Assembly: GCA_948560485.1 (NCBI GenBank)
Contig: CAOXUF010000172.1
Location: 1 to 5,430, forward strand
Direction: 5' to 3'
DNA length: 5,430 nucleotides
Origin: an uncultured Eubacterium sp.
GTDB taxonomy: Bacteria; Bacillota_A; Clostridia; Lachnospirales; Lachnospiraceae
Both the position numbers and the translations under genes were made by a program. Shown here one piece after another: positions 1 to 5,430 of this stretch. The notes under the pieces are model-generated. The model ran no database searches. It was given only the letters and a program-made list of their open reading frames with translations, and was not told the DNA's origin. Position 1 is the first letter of the stretch. The number at the start of each line of letters is the position of its first letter.

Positions 1-1
1 T

Positions 2-196
2 ATTACAGTAGTAATCTTACTTCAGGAAGGTAAACAGGCTGGACTTACTGGTGCAATCAGTGGAGCAGCTGAGTCATATTGGGGAAAGAACAAGGGACGT
101 TCAATGGAAGGTAAGTTAGAGAAGATTACAAAGATTTGCGTTGTATTATTCTTTGTACTTTCAGTTATTCTTAATATGAATTTTGTAAATTATTAA
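2..196 (+). CDS. secG: Preprotein translocase subunit SecG, 3' part
   Basis: This is the C-terminal 64 codons of SecG, the small accessory subunit of the SecYEG protein-conducting channel in the cytoplasmic membrane; the 5' end lies outside the window. The visible part begins inside the first membrane segment and continues into VVILLQEGKQAGL, the conserved junction at the end of SecG helix 1. A polar glycine- and alanine-rich loop follows (GAISGAAESYWGKNKGRS), typical of clostridial SecG, and then a second hydrophobic segment (CVVLFFVLSVIL) close to the C-terminus. SecG proteins are usually about 70-80 residues, so only around 10-15 residues should be missing. The gene ends with TAA and is followed 24 nt later by a strong intrinsic terminator. 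Its position just before rnr and smpB matches the known Firmicute gene order and supports the call. Confidence 0.93.
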   Translation: MTVVILLQEGKQAGLTGAISGAAESYWGKNKGRSMEGKLEKITKICVVLFFVLSVILNMNFVNY

Positions 197-220
197 TATT
201 TTAATTAATATGGACTGATG

Positions 221-248
221 AAGGTGTAGATTTCTACACCTTTTTTCT
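221..248 (+). terminator. Intrinsic terminator after secG
   Basis: The arms AAGGTGTAG (221-229) and CTACACCTT (234-242) are perfectly complementary, giving a 9-bp stem with a four-base loop (ATTT). The stem runs straight into a T tract (241-246, then CT). This is a textbook Rho-independent terminator. It should end most secG transcription before rnr, with readthrough possible because the T run is only six long before a C. Confidence 0.9.
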
Positions 249-264
249 ATGTATAGAATCTTTT

Positions 265-294
265 ATGAAGTGAAACAATGTGTAATGGTTTAAT
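265..294 (+). promoter_or_regulatory. Weak candidate promoter for rnr
   Basis: An extended -10-like element, TGG TTTAAT (286-294), lies between the secG terminator and rnr. The best -35 partner is ATGAAG (265-270, three of six consensus bases, 18-bp spacer). An overlapping TAATAT (291-296) is an alternative -10. The match is poor. The main reason to place a promoter here is that a strong terminator sits upstream and rnr-smpB need a transcript; readthrough from secG is the alternative. Confidence 0.3.
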
Positions 295-332
295 ATTCGA
301 CTTTTTTGGAAAAACTGTTACAAGAAAACAAA

Positions 333-348
333 AAGGGGAAAAGACGTG
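333..348 (+). promoter_or_regulatory. Ribosome binding site and GTG start of rnr
   Basis: A purine-rich Shine-Dalgarno stretch, AAGGGGAAAAG, starts at 333, with its GGGG at 335-338. That leaves seven bases before the GTG at 346-348. No ATG with a comparable site is nearby, and the translated N-terminus from this GTG matches the winged-helix start of RNase R, so the GTG is the likely initiation codon. Confidence 0.8.
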
Positions 349-2463
349 GATATAATCAATGAAAAGAAAAAAATAATATTAGAGCTAATGAGAGATAAGC
401 ATTATGTACCAATGAAGTTTAAAGAACTTGCAGTGATTTTGAATGTTCGTAAAGAAGACAGAAAACTGCTGGATATTGTATTGTCGGAGTTGGTAAATGA
501 AGGAAAGATAATGCTTACGAAACGGGGAAAATACAGTATTCCAAAGGAACAATATGCGGAAGGCTTATTTATCAGCCATGAAAAAGGATTTGGATTTGTT
601 GAGGTAGAAGGAGAGGAAGAGGACTATTTTATACCTGAAAACAATGTAAATGGAGCATTTCATCATGATATGGTATTGATTGCTGTAGAACCGGTGCAGA
701 CAGGTAAACGAAAAGAAGCGAAAGTAATTAAAATATTGTCTCATGAGATTCGGGAAGTGGTAGGTTTTTTTCAGCAGAGCAAAGGGTTTGGTTATGTATT
801 GCCGGATAATCAGAGAATTACCAGTGATATTTATGTAGCAGGCAAGGATACGATGGGAGCAGTGCAGGGACATAAGGTGGTGGTGAAACTTACTAGTTAT
901 GGAACGGATGAAAGAAAACCGGAAGGTGTCATAACAGAGATACTGGGGCATGCAAATGATCCGGGGGTTGATATTATGTCTATTGTAAAAAGTTATGAGA
1001 TACCATCAGAGTTCCCGGAAGAAGTGATGGAACAGGCAGCTTCAATTCCTACAGAAGTACCCGAGGAAGAAAAGAGTGGTCGAATGGATATCAGAGAATG
1101 GCAGACTGTCACAATCGACGGAGAGGATGCAAAAGATTTAGACGATGCCATTACATTGACGAAGGAGAACGATATATATACGCTGGGTGTTCATATTGCG
1201 GATGTATCTCATTATGTAACAGAAAACTCTCCATTAGATAAAGAGGCAGTGAAGCGTGGTACCAGTGTTTATCTGGTAGACAGAGTGATTCCTATGATAC
1301 CGCATAAATTATCCAATGGTATCTGTTCTTTAAATGAGGGCGAAGACAGACTGGCTTTAAGTTGTATAATGAAAATCAATGAAAAAGGAGAAATTATTGA
1401 TCATCAGGTAGCAGAGACTCTGATTCATGTGGATAGAAGAATGACATATACTGCTGTGAATGATATTGTAACAAATCATGATAAAGATACTATGAAAGAG
1501 TATCAGGATTTTGTGGATATGTTCCATTTAATGGCGGAGCTCTCGAATATTCTTCGTAAAAAGAGATATGGAAGAGGAGCAATTGATTTTGATTTTCCGG
1601 AATGTAAGATTAAATTAAATGGTAAGGGATATCCTGTGTCTATTGAGCCATATGACAGAAATGCAGCAACGAAAATTATTGAGGATTTTATGCTTGCAGC
1701 AAATGAAACAGTTGCAGAATATTTTTTCTGGCAGCAGGTTCCTTTTGTATATAGAAATCATGAAAAGCCAGACAGTGACAGAATGAAAGCATTAGCAGCA
1801 TTCATTACCAATATGGGATATTCTTTAAAGGTTTCCGGAGATGAAGTACACCCAAAAGAAATACAGAAACTTCTCGGAAAAATAGAGGGAACACCGGAAG
1901 AGGCTATGATTAGCAGGGTTACGCTTCGTTCCATGAAGAGAGCAGAATATACTCCGGAATGTATGGGACATTTCGGGCTGGCAGCAAAATATTATACACA
2001 TTTTACCTCACCAATCAGACGTTATCCCGATTTACAGATACATCGTATTATAAAAGAGTGTATTAATGGAAAGATGTCAGATAAACATGCAGAGCATTTC
2101 AGAAGTATTCTGCCACAGGTCACAAAAGACTGCAGTACTTATGAGCGAAGAGCTGATGAGGCAGAGAGAGAAACGGAAAAACTAAAAAAAGCAGAATATA
2201 TGAGAAGTCAGATAGGAGAAGAGTTTGTAGGAGTTATTTCCGGTGTAACGAACTTTGGAGTTTATGTGGAACTTCCAAATACAATTGAAGGTCTTGTTCA
2301 TGTTTCGAATATGACAGACGACCATTATATCTATGATGAATCATCCTATTCTATGACCGGTGAGCGTACAAGAAAAACTTACAAACTTGGACAACCGGTA
2401 AAAATAAGAGTAGAGAGTGCAGATAAGTTGTCTAGAACTATTGATTTCTCTATGTTACAATAG
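346..2463 (+). CDS. rnr: Ribonuclease R (RNB-family 3'-5' exoribonuclease)
   Basis: RNase R is a processive hydrolytic 3'-5' exoribonuclease of the cytoplasm that degrades structured RNA, defective rRNA and non-stop mRNA. The 705-residue product shows the full family layout: an N-terminal winged-helix region (about 10-66), two cold-shock/OB domains (about 72-130 and 137-200, each with a GFGF or GFGY motif), the RNB catalytic domain (about 245-575), and a C-terminal S1 domain (about 625-703). The metal-binding acidic cluster in [13 protein letters not shown] gives D258, D264, D266 and D267, with the same spacing as D272, D278, D280 and D281 of E. coli RNase R. The conserved EDFMLAANE (446-454) and [12 protein letters not shown] (552-563) motifs are intact. 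The protein stops directly after the S1 domain (TIDFSMLQ) with no lysine-rich tail, so it is shorter than E. coli (813) or B. subtilis (779). smpB follows 35 nt downstream, which suggests co-transcription and a shared role in trans-translation quality control. The GTG start has a good ribosome binding site. Confidence 0.97.
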   Translation: MDIINEKKKIILELMRDKHYVPMKFKELAVILNVRKEDRKLLDIVLSELVNEGKIMLTKRGKYSIPKEQYAEGLFISHEKGFGFVEVEGEEEDYFIPENNVNGAFHHDMVLIAVEPVQTGKRKEAKVIKILSHEIREVVGFFQQSKGFGYVLPDNQRITSDIYVAGKDTMGAVQGHKVVVKLTSYGTDERKPEGVITEILGHANDPGVDIMSIVKSYEIPSEFPEEVMEQAASIPTEVPEEEKSGRMDIREWQTVTIDGEDAKDLDDAITLTKENDIYTLGVHIADVSHYVTENSPLDKEAVKRGTSVYLVDRVIPMIPHKLSNGICSLNEGEDRLALSCIMKINEKGEIIDHQVAETLIHVDRRMTYTAVNDIVTNHDKDTMKEYQDFVDMFHLMAELSNILRKKRYGRGAIDFDFPECKIKLNGKGYPVSIEPYDRNAATKIIEDFMLAANETVAEYFFWQQVPFVYRNHEKPDSDRMKALAAFITNMGYSLKVSGDEVHPKEIQKLLGKIEGTPEEAMISRVTLRSMKRAEYTPECMGHFGLAAKYYTHFTSPIRRYPDLQIHRIIKECINGKMSDKHAEHFRSILPQVTKDCSTYERRADEAERETEKLKKAEYMRSQIGEEFVGVISGVTNFGVYVELPNTIEGLVHVSNMTDDHYIYDESSYSMTGERTRKTYKLGQPVKIRVESADKLSRTIDFSMLQ

Positions 2464-2498
2464 GATTCGAGGTATATGGCGGAAAGGAAGGAATAACA

Positions 2499-2957
2499 AT
2501 GGCTTCAGAAAAATTAATTGCCAGCAATAAAAAGGCGAGGCACGATTATTTTATAGAAGATATTTATGAGGCAGGGATTGTATTGCATGGAACGGAGGTC
2601 AAATCTCTTCGTGCAGGACATTGCAGTATTAAAGAGTCTTTTGTTAGAGTGGACAATGGAGAAGTAATCATATATGGAATGCATATTAATCCTTATGAAA
2701 AAGGAAATATTTTTAATAAAGACCCATTAAGACCAAAGAAATTAATGCTTCATAAATATGAGATTAATAAATTAATTGGAAAATTAAACGAAAAAGGTTT
2801 AACTCTTGTTCCGCTTAGAGTATATTTTAAAGGAAGTCTTGTGAAAGTGGAAATTGGACTCGCAAGAGGTAAGAAATTATACGACAAGCGTGACGATATC
2901 AGAAAACGCGATTTAAAACGTGAACATGAGAGAGATTACAAAATCAAGATGCGCTAA
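2499..2957 (+). CDS. smpB: SsrA-binding protein SmpB
   Basis: SmpB binds tmRNA (SsrA) and delivers it to ribosomes stalled on non-stop mRNA, where its C-terminal tail occupies the empty mRNA channel. The 152-residue product is of usual length. It carries the opening signature [17 protein letters not shown] (10-26), with H15 in the position of the conserved His of ARHxYFI, then [10 protein letters not shown] (31-40). The KNPYEKG-like segment is present as INPYEKG (63-69), and the [12 protein letters not shown] motif (120-131) leads into a strongly basic tail ([18 protein letters not shown]) that should form the decoding-centre helix. The start is supported by AGGAAGG (2485-2491) seven bases before ATG. 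The gene lies 35 nt behind rnr, probably in one transcript. No tmRNA gene follows within this window, unlike the secG-rnr-smpB-ssrA order known in some Bacillota, so ssrA must be elsewhere. Confidence 0.98.
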   Translation: MASEKLIASNKKARHDYFIEDIYEAGIVLHGTEVKSLRAGHCSIKESFVRVDNGEVIIYGMHINPYEKGNIFNKDPLRPKKLMLHKYEINKLIGKLNEKGLTLVPLRVYFKGSLVKVEIGLARGKKLYDKRDDIRKRDLKREHERDYKIKMR

Positions 2958-2964
2958 GTTAAAA

Positions 2965-2995
2965 ATATTAGAACGACAAGTTTAAGTTTTAATAT
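2965..2995. repeat. AT-rich inverted repeat between smpB and the aminotransferase gene
   Basis: ATATTAGAAC (2965-2974) and GTTTTAATAT (2986-2995) can pair over ten positions, nine Watson-Crick and one G-U, around an 11-base spacer (GACAAGTTTAA). No T tract follows, so it does not look like a normal terminator. It overlaps -10-like sequences (TAATAT 2990-2995, TATAAG 2993-2998). It may be an operator, a weak RNA hairpin in the leader, or chance in AT-rich DNA. Confidence 0.4.
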
Positions 2996-2998
2996 AAG
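2968..2998 (+). promoter_or_regulatory. Weak candidate promoter for the aminotransferase gene
   Basis: TTAGAA (2968-2973) with a 16-bp spacer to TAATAT (2990-2995) is the best -35/-10 pair in the 72-nt gap after smpB. An overlapping TATAAG (2993-2998) would need a 19-bp spacer. The -35 matches only three of six consensus bases. Transcription of the aminotransferase could equally come from readthrough of rnr-smpB, because no terminator is visible after smpB. Confidence 0.25.
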
Positions 2999-3016
2999 TG
3001 CAAAATGGATAGGAAT

Positions 3017-3032
3017 GGAGGAAAGAATAATG
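3017..3032 (+). promoter_or_regulatory. Ribosome binding site fixing the aminotransferase start
   Basis: GGAGGA (3017-3022) lies eight bases after its last G to the ATG at 3030, an optimal arrangement. The in-frame ATG at 3015 overlaps this Shine-Dalgarno sequence, and its only upstream purine run (AGGA 3011-3014) abuts it directly. Initiation at 3030 is therefore preferred, which removes five residues from the longest reading frame. Confidence 0.85.
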
Positions 3033-4214
3033 TACACAGAATCATTAGTAAAGTTAGGAAAGGTCCGCTCAGAAATCAGAGAGATATTTGAGTATGGAAA
3101 CAAAAGAAAGGCAGAGATAGGGGCAGAGAATGTTTTTGATTTCAGTATTGGAAATCCCAGTGTGCCTGCACCAAAAAGTGTAGATGATGCCATTGTGGAT
3201 TTGGTAGAGAAATTCGATTCTGTTGCTTTACATGGATACACGTCAGCACAGGGAGATGCCGGTGTGAGAGAGACGATTGCTGATTATACAAACAAAAAAT
3301 TTGGAACGAATATTACATCAAACCACATTTATATGACATGCGGTGCGGCAGCTTCACTAACCATTGTATTGAATGCCATTTTACAAAGAGATGACGAATG
3401 TATTGCATTCACTCCTTATTTTCCTGAATACGGAGTATTTATTGAGAGAACAGGAGCAAAATTAGTTGCAGTAACATCAGAAGAAAAAACATTCCAGATT
3501 GACATGGATAAGTTTGAAAAAGCAATTACTGATAAGACAAAAGCTGTAATTATTAATTCTCCAAATAATCCATCTGGTGTGGTTTATACAGTAGATACCA
3601 TCGAAAAGATGTGTCATCTGTTGAGAGAAAAGGAACAGGAATATGGTCATCCGATATTTGTAATTACAGATGAACCATACAGAGAACTGGTTTATGATGA
3701 TACAGAAGTTCCATACATAATTAATTACTATGACAATACATTTGTATGTTATTCTTATAGTAAAGCATTGTCATTACCGGGAGAGAGAATCGGATATATT
3801 GTAGTTTCTCCAAATATGATAGAGGAAGAGGATGCATATGCGGCAGTATGCGGCTCAGCACGAGCACTTGGTTATGTTTGTGCATCAAGCATGTATCAGA
3901 GAGTTATAGCAAGATGTATCGCTGATACAGCAGATATTTCCATTTATAAGAAAAACAGAGATTTGTTATACAATGCGTTAACAGAAATGGGATATGAATG
4001 TGTTTATCCTGATGGAGCATTTTACCTGTTTGTAAAAGCAATGGGTGAGGACTCTCATGAATTTTGTGAAAAAGCGAAAGAACAGGAATTGTTACTGGTA
4101 CCCGCAGACAGCTTTGGAACACCGGGATATGTGAGAGTTTCTTACTGCGTACAGACCAAACAGATAGAAGATGCACTGCCGGCATTTCAGGCGTTGGCAG
4201 ATAGTTACAAATAA
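3030..4214 (+). CDS. PLP-dependent aminotransferase, class I/II (AspC-like)
   Basis: This is a cytoplasmic fold-type I pyridoxal-phosphate aminotransferase of 394 residues, the normal family length. Visible landmarks are the N-terminal substrate loop region FSIGNPSVPAP (38-48), GYTSAQGDAGVRE (69-81), the NSPNNPSG motif (176-183) with N180 expected to contact the cofactor, and ITDEPY (212-217) with D214 expected to pair with the pyridine nitrogen. SYSKALSLPGERIGY (242-256) contains the Schiff-base lysine K245 and phosphate-binding R253. R369 in GYVRVSY is placed like the arginine that binds the substrate alpha-carboxylate. All key residues are present, so it should be active. The amino donor and keto acceptor cannot be read from sequence; aspartate, aromatic or alanine-type activity are all possible. 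It starts 72 nt after smpB and shows no functional link to it. A 55-nt gap without a clear terminator leads to the next small gene. Confidence 0.94.
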   Translation: MYTESLVKLGKVRSEIREIFEYGNKRKAEIGAENVFDFSIGNPSVPAPKSVDDAIVDLVEKFDSVALHGYTSAQGDAGVRETIADYTNKKFGTNITSNHIYMTCGAAASLTIVLNAILQRDDECIAFTPYFPEYGVFIERTGAKLVAVTSEEKTFQIDMDKFEKAITDKTKAVIINSPNNPSGVVYTVDTIEKMCHLLREKEQEYGHPIFVITDEPYRELVYDDTEVPYIINYYDNTFVCYSYSKALSLPGERIGYIVVSPNMIEEEDAYAAVCGSARALGYVCASSMYQRVIARCIADTADISIYKKNRDLLYNALTEMGYECVYPDGAFYLFVKAMGEDSHEFCEKAKEQELLLVPADSFGTPGYVRVSYCVQTKQIEDALPAFQALADSYK

Positions 4215-4269
4215 GAAAAGAATGTCGGGGATATAAGAGTAATTGATACATAATGAAAGGTCGTGAAAT

Positions 4270-4449
4270 ATGAGTGATCAGTACAGCTGTGAGTTTTGCA
4301 GCAACTATGTATATGATGAGGAATATGAGGAGTATGGATGTGTGGTAAATATGGATGAGGATGATCTTGCCATGCTGATGCAGTTTAAGCGTGCAACATG
4401 TCCGTATTTTTCTTATGGTGATGAATACAAAATTGCCAGAAAACAGTAG
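4270..4449 (+). CDS. Small four-cysteine acidic protein, DUF6472-like
   Basis: This 59-residue reading frame begins at ATG 4270 behind GAAAGG (4255-4260, nine bases upstream) and ends at TAG. It contains C7 and C10 in a CxxC pair (CEFC), then a very acidic stretch with repeated tyrosines (YVYDEEYEEYGC, residues 13-24), C24, an acidic MDEDD segment (28-32), and C44 in ATCPYF. The C-terminus is DEYKIARKQ. The C-x2-C...C...C pattern suggests a small zinc-binding or redox-sensitive fold, but no function is known to me. From memory the CxxC, DEEYEEY, CPYF and DEY...RKQ pattern resembles the uncharacterised Lachnospiraceae family DUF6472; a profile search would settle this. It lies between the aminotransferase (55 nt upstream) and the PAP2 gene (30 nt downstream), so it is probably co-transcribed with one or both. 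Codon use looks like that of its neighbours. Confidence 0.82.
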   Translation: MSDQYSCEFCSNYVYDEEYEEYGCVVNMDEDDLAMLMQFKRATCPYFSYGDEYKIARKQ

Positions 4450-4467
4450 ATTTGATTGTTACAAAAT

Positions 4468-4482
4468 GAAGAGGATATCATG
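4468..4482 (+). promoter_or_regulatory. Ribosome binding site fixing the PAP2 gene start
   Basis: GAAGAGGA (4468-4475) lies five bases from its last G to the ATG at 4480. The longer frame from a TTG at 4456 has no Shine-Dalgarno sequence upstream, and this binding site would fall within it. ATG 4480 is therefore the preferred start. Confidence 0.8.
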
Positions 4483-4974
4483 ATACAGGAAACTTATATT
4501 AAGATAACAGAAAAAATAAGGTCAACTCATTATGGAGAGAGGATAATTGTCTTTATCAACAGGTTATTAACGGATATCGTTTATATTTCCTTTCTGGTAT
4601 TGCTTGTTTATCTGGCATTACATAGAGATAAGGTTATGGTAAAGATTGTAATGGTTACAGGAATTTCTTTTGTTCTGGTTAGTGTAATCAGACACTTTAT
4701 TAATGCAGAAAGACCATACACAAAATATGGGTTTATACCGTTGGTCCCAAAAGAAAAAAAGGGGGATTCTATGCCCAGCAGACATGTTTTTTCTGCATTT
4801 GTTATAGGAATGGCATTTCTGCATATGAATATAGTGTTGGGAATTATCATTTTAATTATAGGATGTTTGATGGCAGTCATACGGGTTATCGTAGGCGTAC
4901 ATTTTCCACGGGATGTAATCGCAGGGGCGGTTATCGGAATATTATCAGGAATCATTGGATTTTATCTGATATAA
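4480..4974 (+). CDS. PAP2-family membrane phosphatase
   Basis: This 164-residue integral membrane protein belongs to the type 2 phosphatidic acid phosphatase (PAP2) superfamily, whose members remove phosphate from lipid phosphates such as phosphatidate or undecaprenyl pyrophosphate. Hydrophobic segments lie at about 29-48, 53-70, 103-117, 118-138 and 146-164. The three family motifs are recognisable. C1 is R71-x6-R78-P79 (usually K-x6-RP), C2 is P99-S100-R101-H102 (usually PSGH), and C3 is R135-x5-H141-x3-D145 (usually SR-x5-H-x3-D, with Ile here before the Arg). The catalytic histidines H102 and H141 and D145 are kept, so activity is likely despite the K-to-R and G-to-R changes. The substrate cannot be deduced. 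It sits 30 nt after the small cysteine protein and 58 nt before the MATE gene. A seven-A run followed by five Gs within codons 92-95 contains an A AAA AAG heptamer (see findings). Confidence 0.92.
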   Translation: MIQETYIKITEKIRSTHYGERIIVFINRLLTDIVYISFLVLLVYLALHRDKVMVKIVMVTGISFVLVSVIRHFINAERPYTKYGFIPLVPKEKKGDSMPSRHVFSAFVIGMAFLHMNIVLGIIILIIGCLMAVIRVIVGVHFPRDVIAGAVIGILSGIIGFYLI

Positions 4975-5032
4975 AAATTGAAAGGGTTTAGAGAAATCTA
5001 ATCAGATTCACAGTTTGATAGGAGATGATAAT

Positions 5033-5430
5033 ATGTCAAAACAAAATAAGTTTGTAAAGGATATGACACAGGGAACCCCTTGGAAATTGTTATTACAATT
5101 TGCGGTCCCCCTTTTTATCGGAAATATATTTCAACAATTATATAATATGGTGGATTCCATAATTGTTGGAAATTATGTCAGTTCTAACGCTTTAGGTGCT
5201 ATTGGGACAACGAACTCTCTTCATTTTTTCTTTTTTTCATTGGTTGGTGGTCTTTCGGTAGGTATTGGGATTATTGTGGCACAGTTTTTCGGTGCTGAAA
5301 ACGAAGAAAAGGTTAAGGATACCATAGGAAATGCAATATGGATTATTACAGCAGGCTCTATTATTATGGCTTTCATCGGATTTTTTGCGGCGAGACAGGT
5401 TCTTATTTTATTAGATACAGATCCGGTAAT
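5033..5430 (+). CDS. MATE-family multidrug efflux transporter, 5' part
   Basis: The first 132 codons of a multi-antimicrobial extrusion (MATE) transporter run off the right edge. These are roughly 450-residue, 12-helix inner-membrane antiporters that export drugs or metabolites using a sodium or proton gradient. The start is ATG 5033 with GGAG (5021-5024) eight bases upstream. The N-terminus carries the typical opening: a short basic cytoplasmic lead, DMTQGTPWKLLLQFAVPLFI (10-29), then GNIFQQLYNMVDSIIVGNYV (30-49) with the conserved QQLYNxVDxxxVG core. After that come ALGAIGTTNSL (53-63), a glycine-rich helix VGGLSVGIGIIVAQFFGA (71-88), and a further helix at about 100-119. The amphipathic start of the next segment (RQVLILLDTDP) is also family-typical. 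Substrate and coupling ion are not predictable from this part. It lies 58 nt after the PAP2 gene; TTGAAA (4978-4983) is a possible -35, but no good -10 follows at the right distance, so it may be read through from upstream. Confidence 0.93.
   Translation, partial: MSKQNKFVKDMTQGTPWKLLLQFAVPLFIGNIFQQLYNMVDSIIVGNYVSSNALGAIGTTNSLHFFFFSLVGGLSVGIGIIVAQFFGAENEEKVKDTIGNAIWIITAGSIIMAFIGFFAARQVLILLDTDPV

Noticed and set aside
302..315. T6-GG-A5 dyad upstream of rnr
   Set aside because: The loop is too small and the stem is purely A-T; it is expected by chance in this AT-rich leader and lacks terminator features.
351..356. Perfect TATAAT hexamer just inside rnr
   Set aside because: It lies after the GTG start codon and no -35-like element occurs 16-18 bp upstream; a transcript from it would lack the rnr ribosome binding site.
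565..951. Minus-strand open frame of 128 codons inside rnr
   Set aside because: It lies wholly antisense to the cold-shock domains of RNase R, has low-complexity composition (Phe, Tyr, Ile, Ser) and no recognisable family.
2954..3241. Minus-strand open frame across the smpB-aminotransferase gap
   Set aside because: It is mostly antisense to the well-supported aminotransferase start and its product resembles no family.
3904..4251. Minus-strand open frame of 115 codons over the 3' end of the aminotransferase gene
   Set aside because: It is antisense to conserved aminotransferase sequence including the R369 region; the product has no recognisable domain.
4608..4955. Two overlapping minus-strand open frames inside the PAP2 gene
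   Set aside because: They are complements of transmembrane-coding sequence, and no coherent protein features are seen.
4995..5008. AATCT-AATC-AGATT inverted repeat between the PAP2 and MATE genes
   Set aside because: It has only five base pairs, mostly A-T, and no T tract follows; it is too weak to call a terminator or operator.
5224..5237. T6-C-T7 run in the MATE gene as a possible phase-variation tract
   Set aside because: It encodes an ordinary run of phenylalanines in a membrane helix and the frame is intact. The tract is interrupted by C and short, so nothing beyond composition supports slippage.

Overview
This window is an ordinary core-genome stretch of an AT-rich Firmicute. The closest match is a clostridial gut-type organism, probably Lachnospiraceae. 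This is inferred from the AT-rich codon use, strong GGAGG-type ribosome binding sites, the secG-rnr-smpB gene order, and a small four-cysteine protein that resembles a family I associate with Lachnospiraceae (DUF6472). All seven genes lie on the + strand. I see no mobile element, CRISPR array, rRNA or tRNA gene, or prophage signature.

Layout: the 3' end of secG (Sec translocase subunit) runs in from the left edge and is closed by a strong intrinsic terminator (about 221-248). A short leader with only a weak promoter candidate precedes rnr (RNase R, GTG start at 346). smpB (tmRNA-binding protein) follows 35 nt later. Next comes a 72-nt gap carrying an AT-rich inverted repeat. After it are a fold-type I PLP aminotransferase (start best placed at 3030), a 59-aa cysteine-containing acidic protein (4270-4449), a compact PAP2-family membrane phosphatase (start best placed at 4480), and the first 132 codons of a MATE-family efflux transporter that leaves the right edge.

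How the genes fit together: rnr and smpB are functionally coupled in well-studied bacteria. SmpB brings tmRNA to stalled ribosomes, and RNase R degrades the released non-stop mRNA. secG-rnr-smpB is a conserved Firmicute neighbourhood. The genes after smpB show no obvious functional link to ribosome rescue. Their short gaps (55, 30 and 58 nt) and lack of clear terminators suggest they may share transcripts, but I see no common pathway.

I did not find a convincing undescribed system. The points most worth a second look are the RNase R without the basic C-terminal tail used for SmpB-dependent recruitment in E. coli, the inverted repeat upstream of the aminotransferase, the four-cysteine mini-protein, and a dnaX-type slippery heptamer in the PAP2 gene that is probably coincidental.
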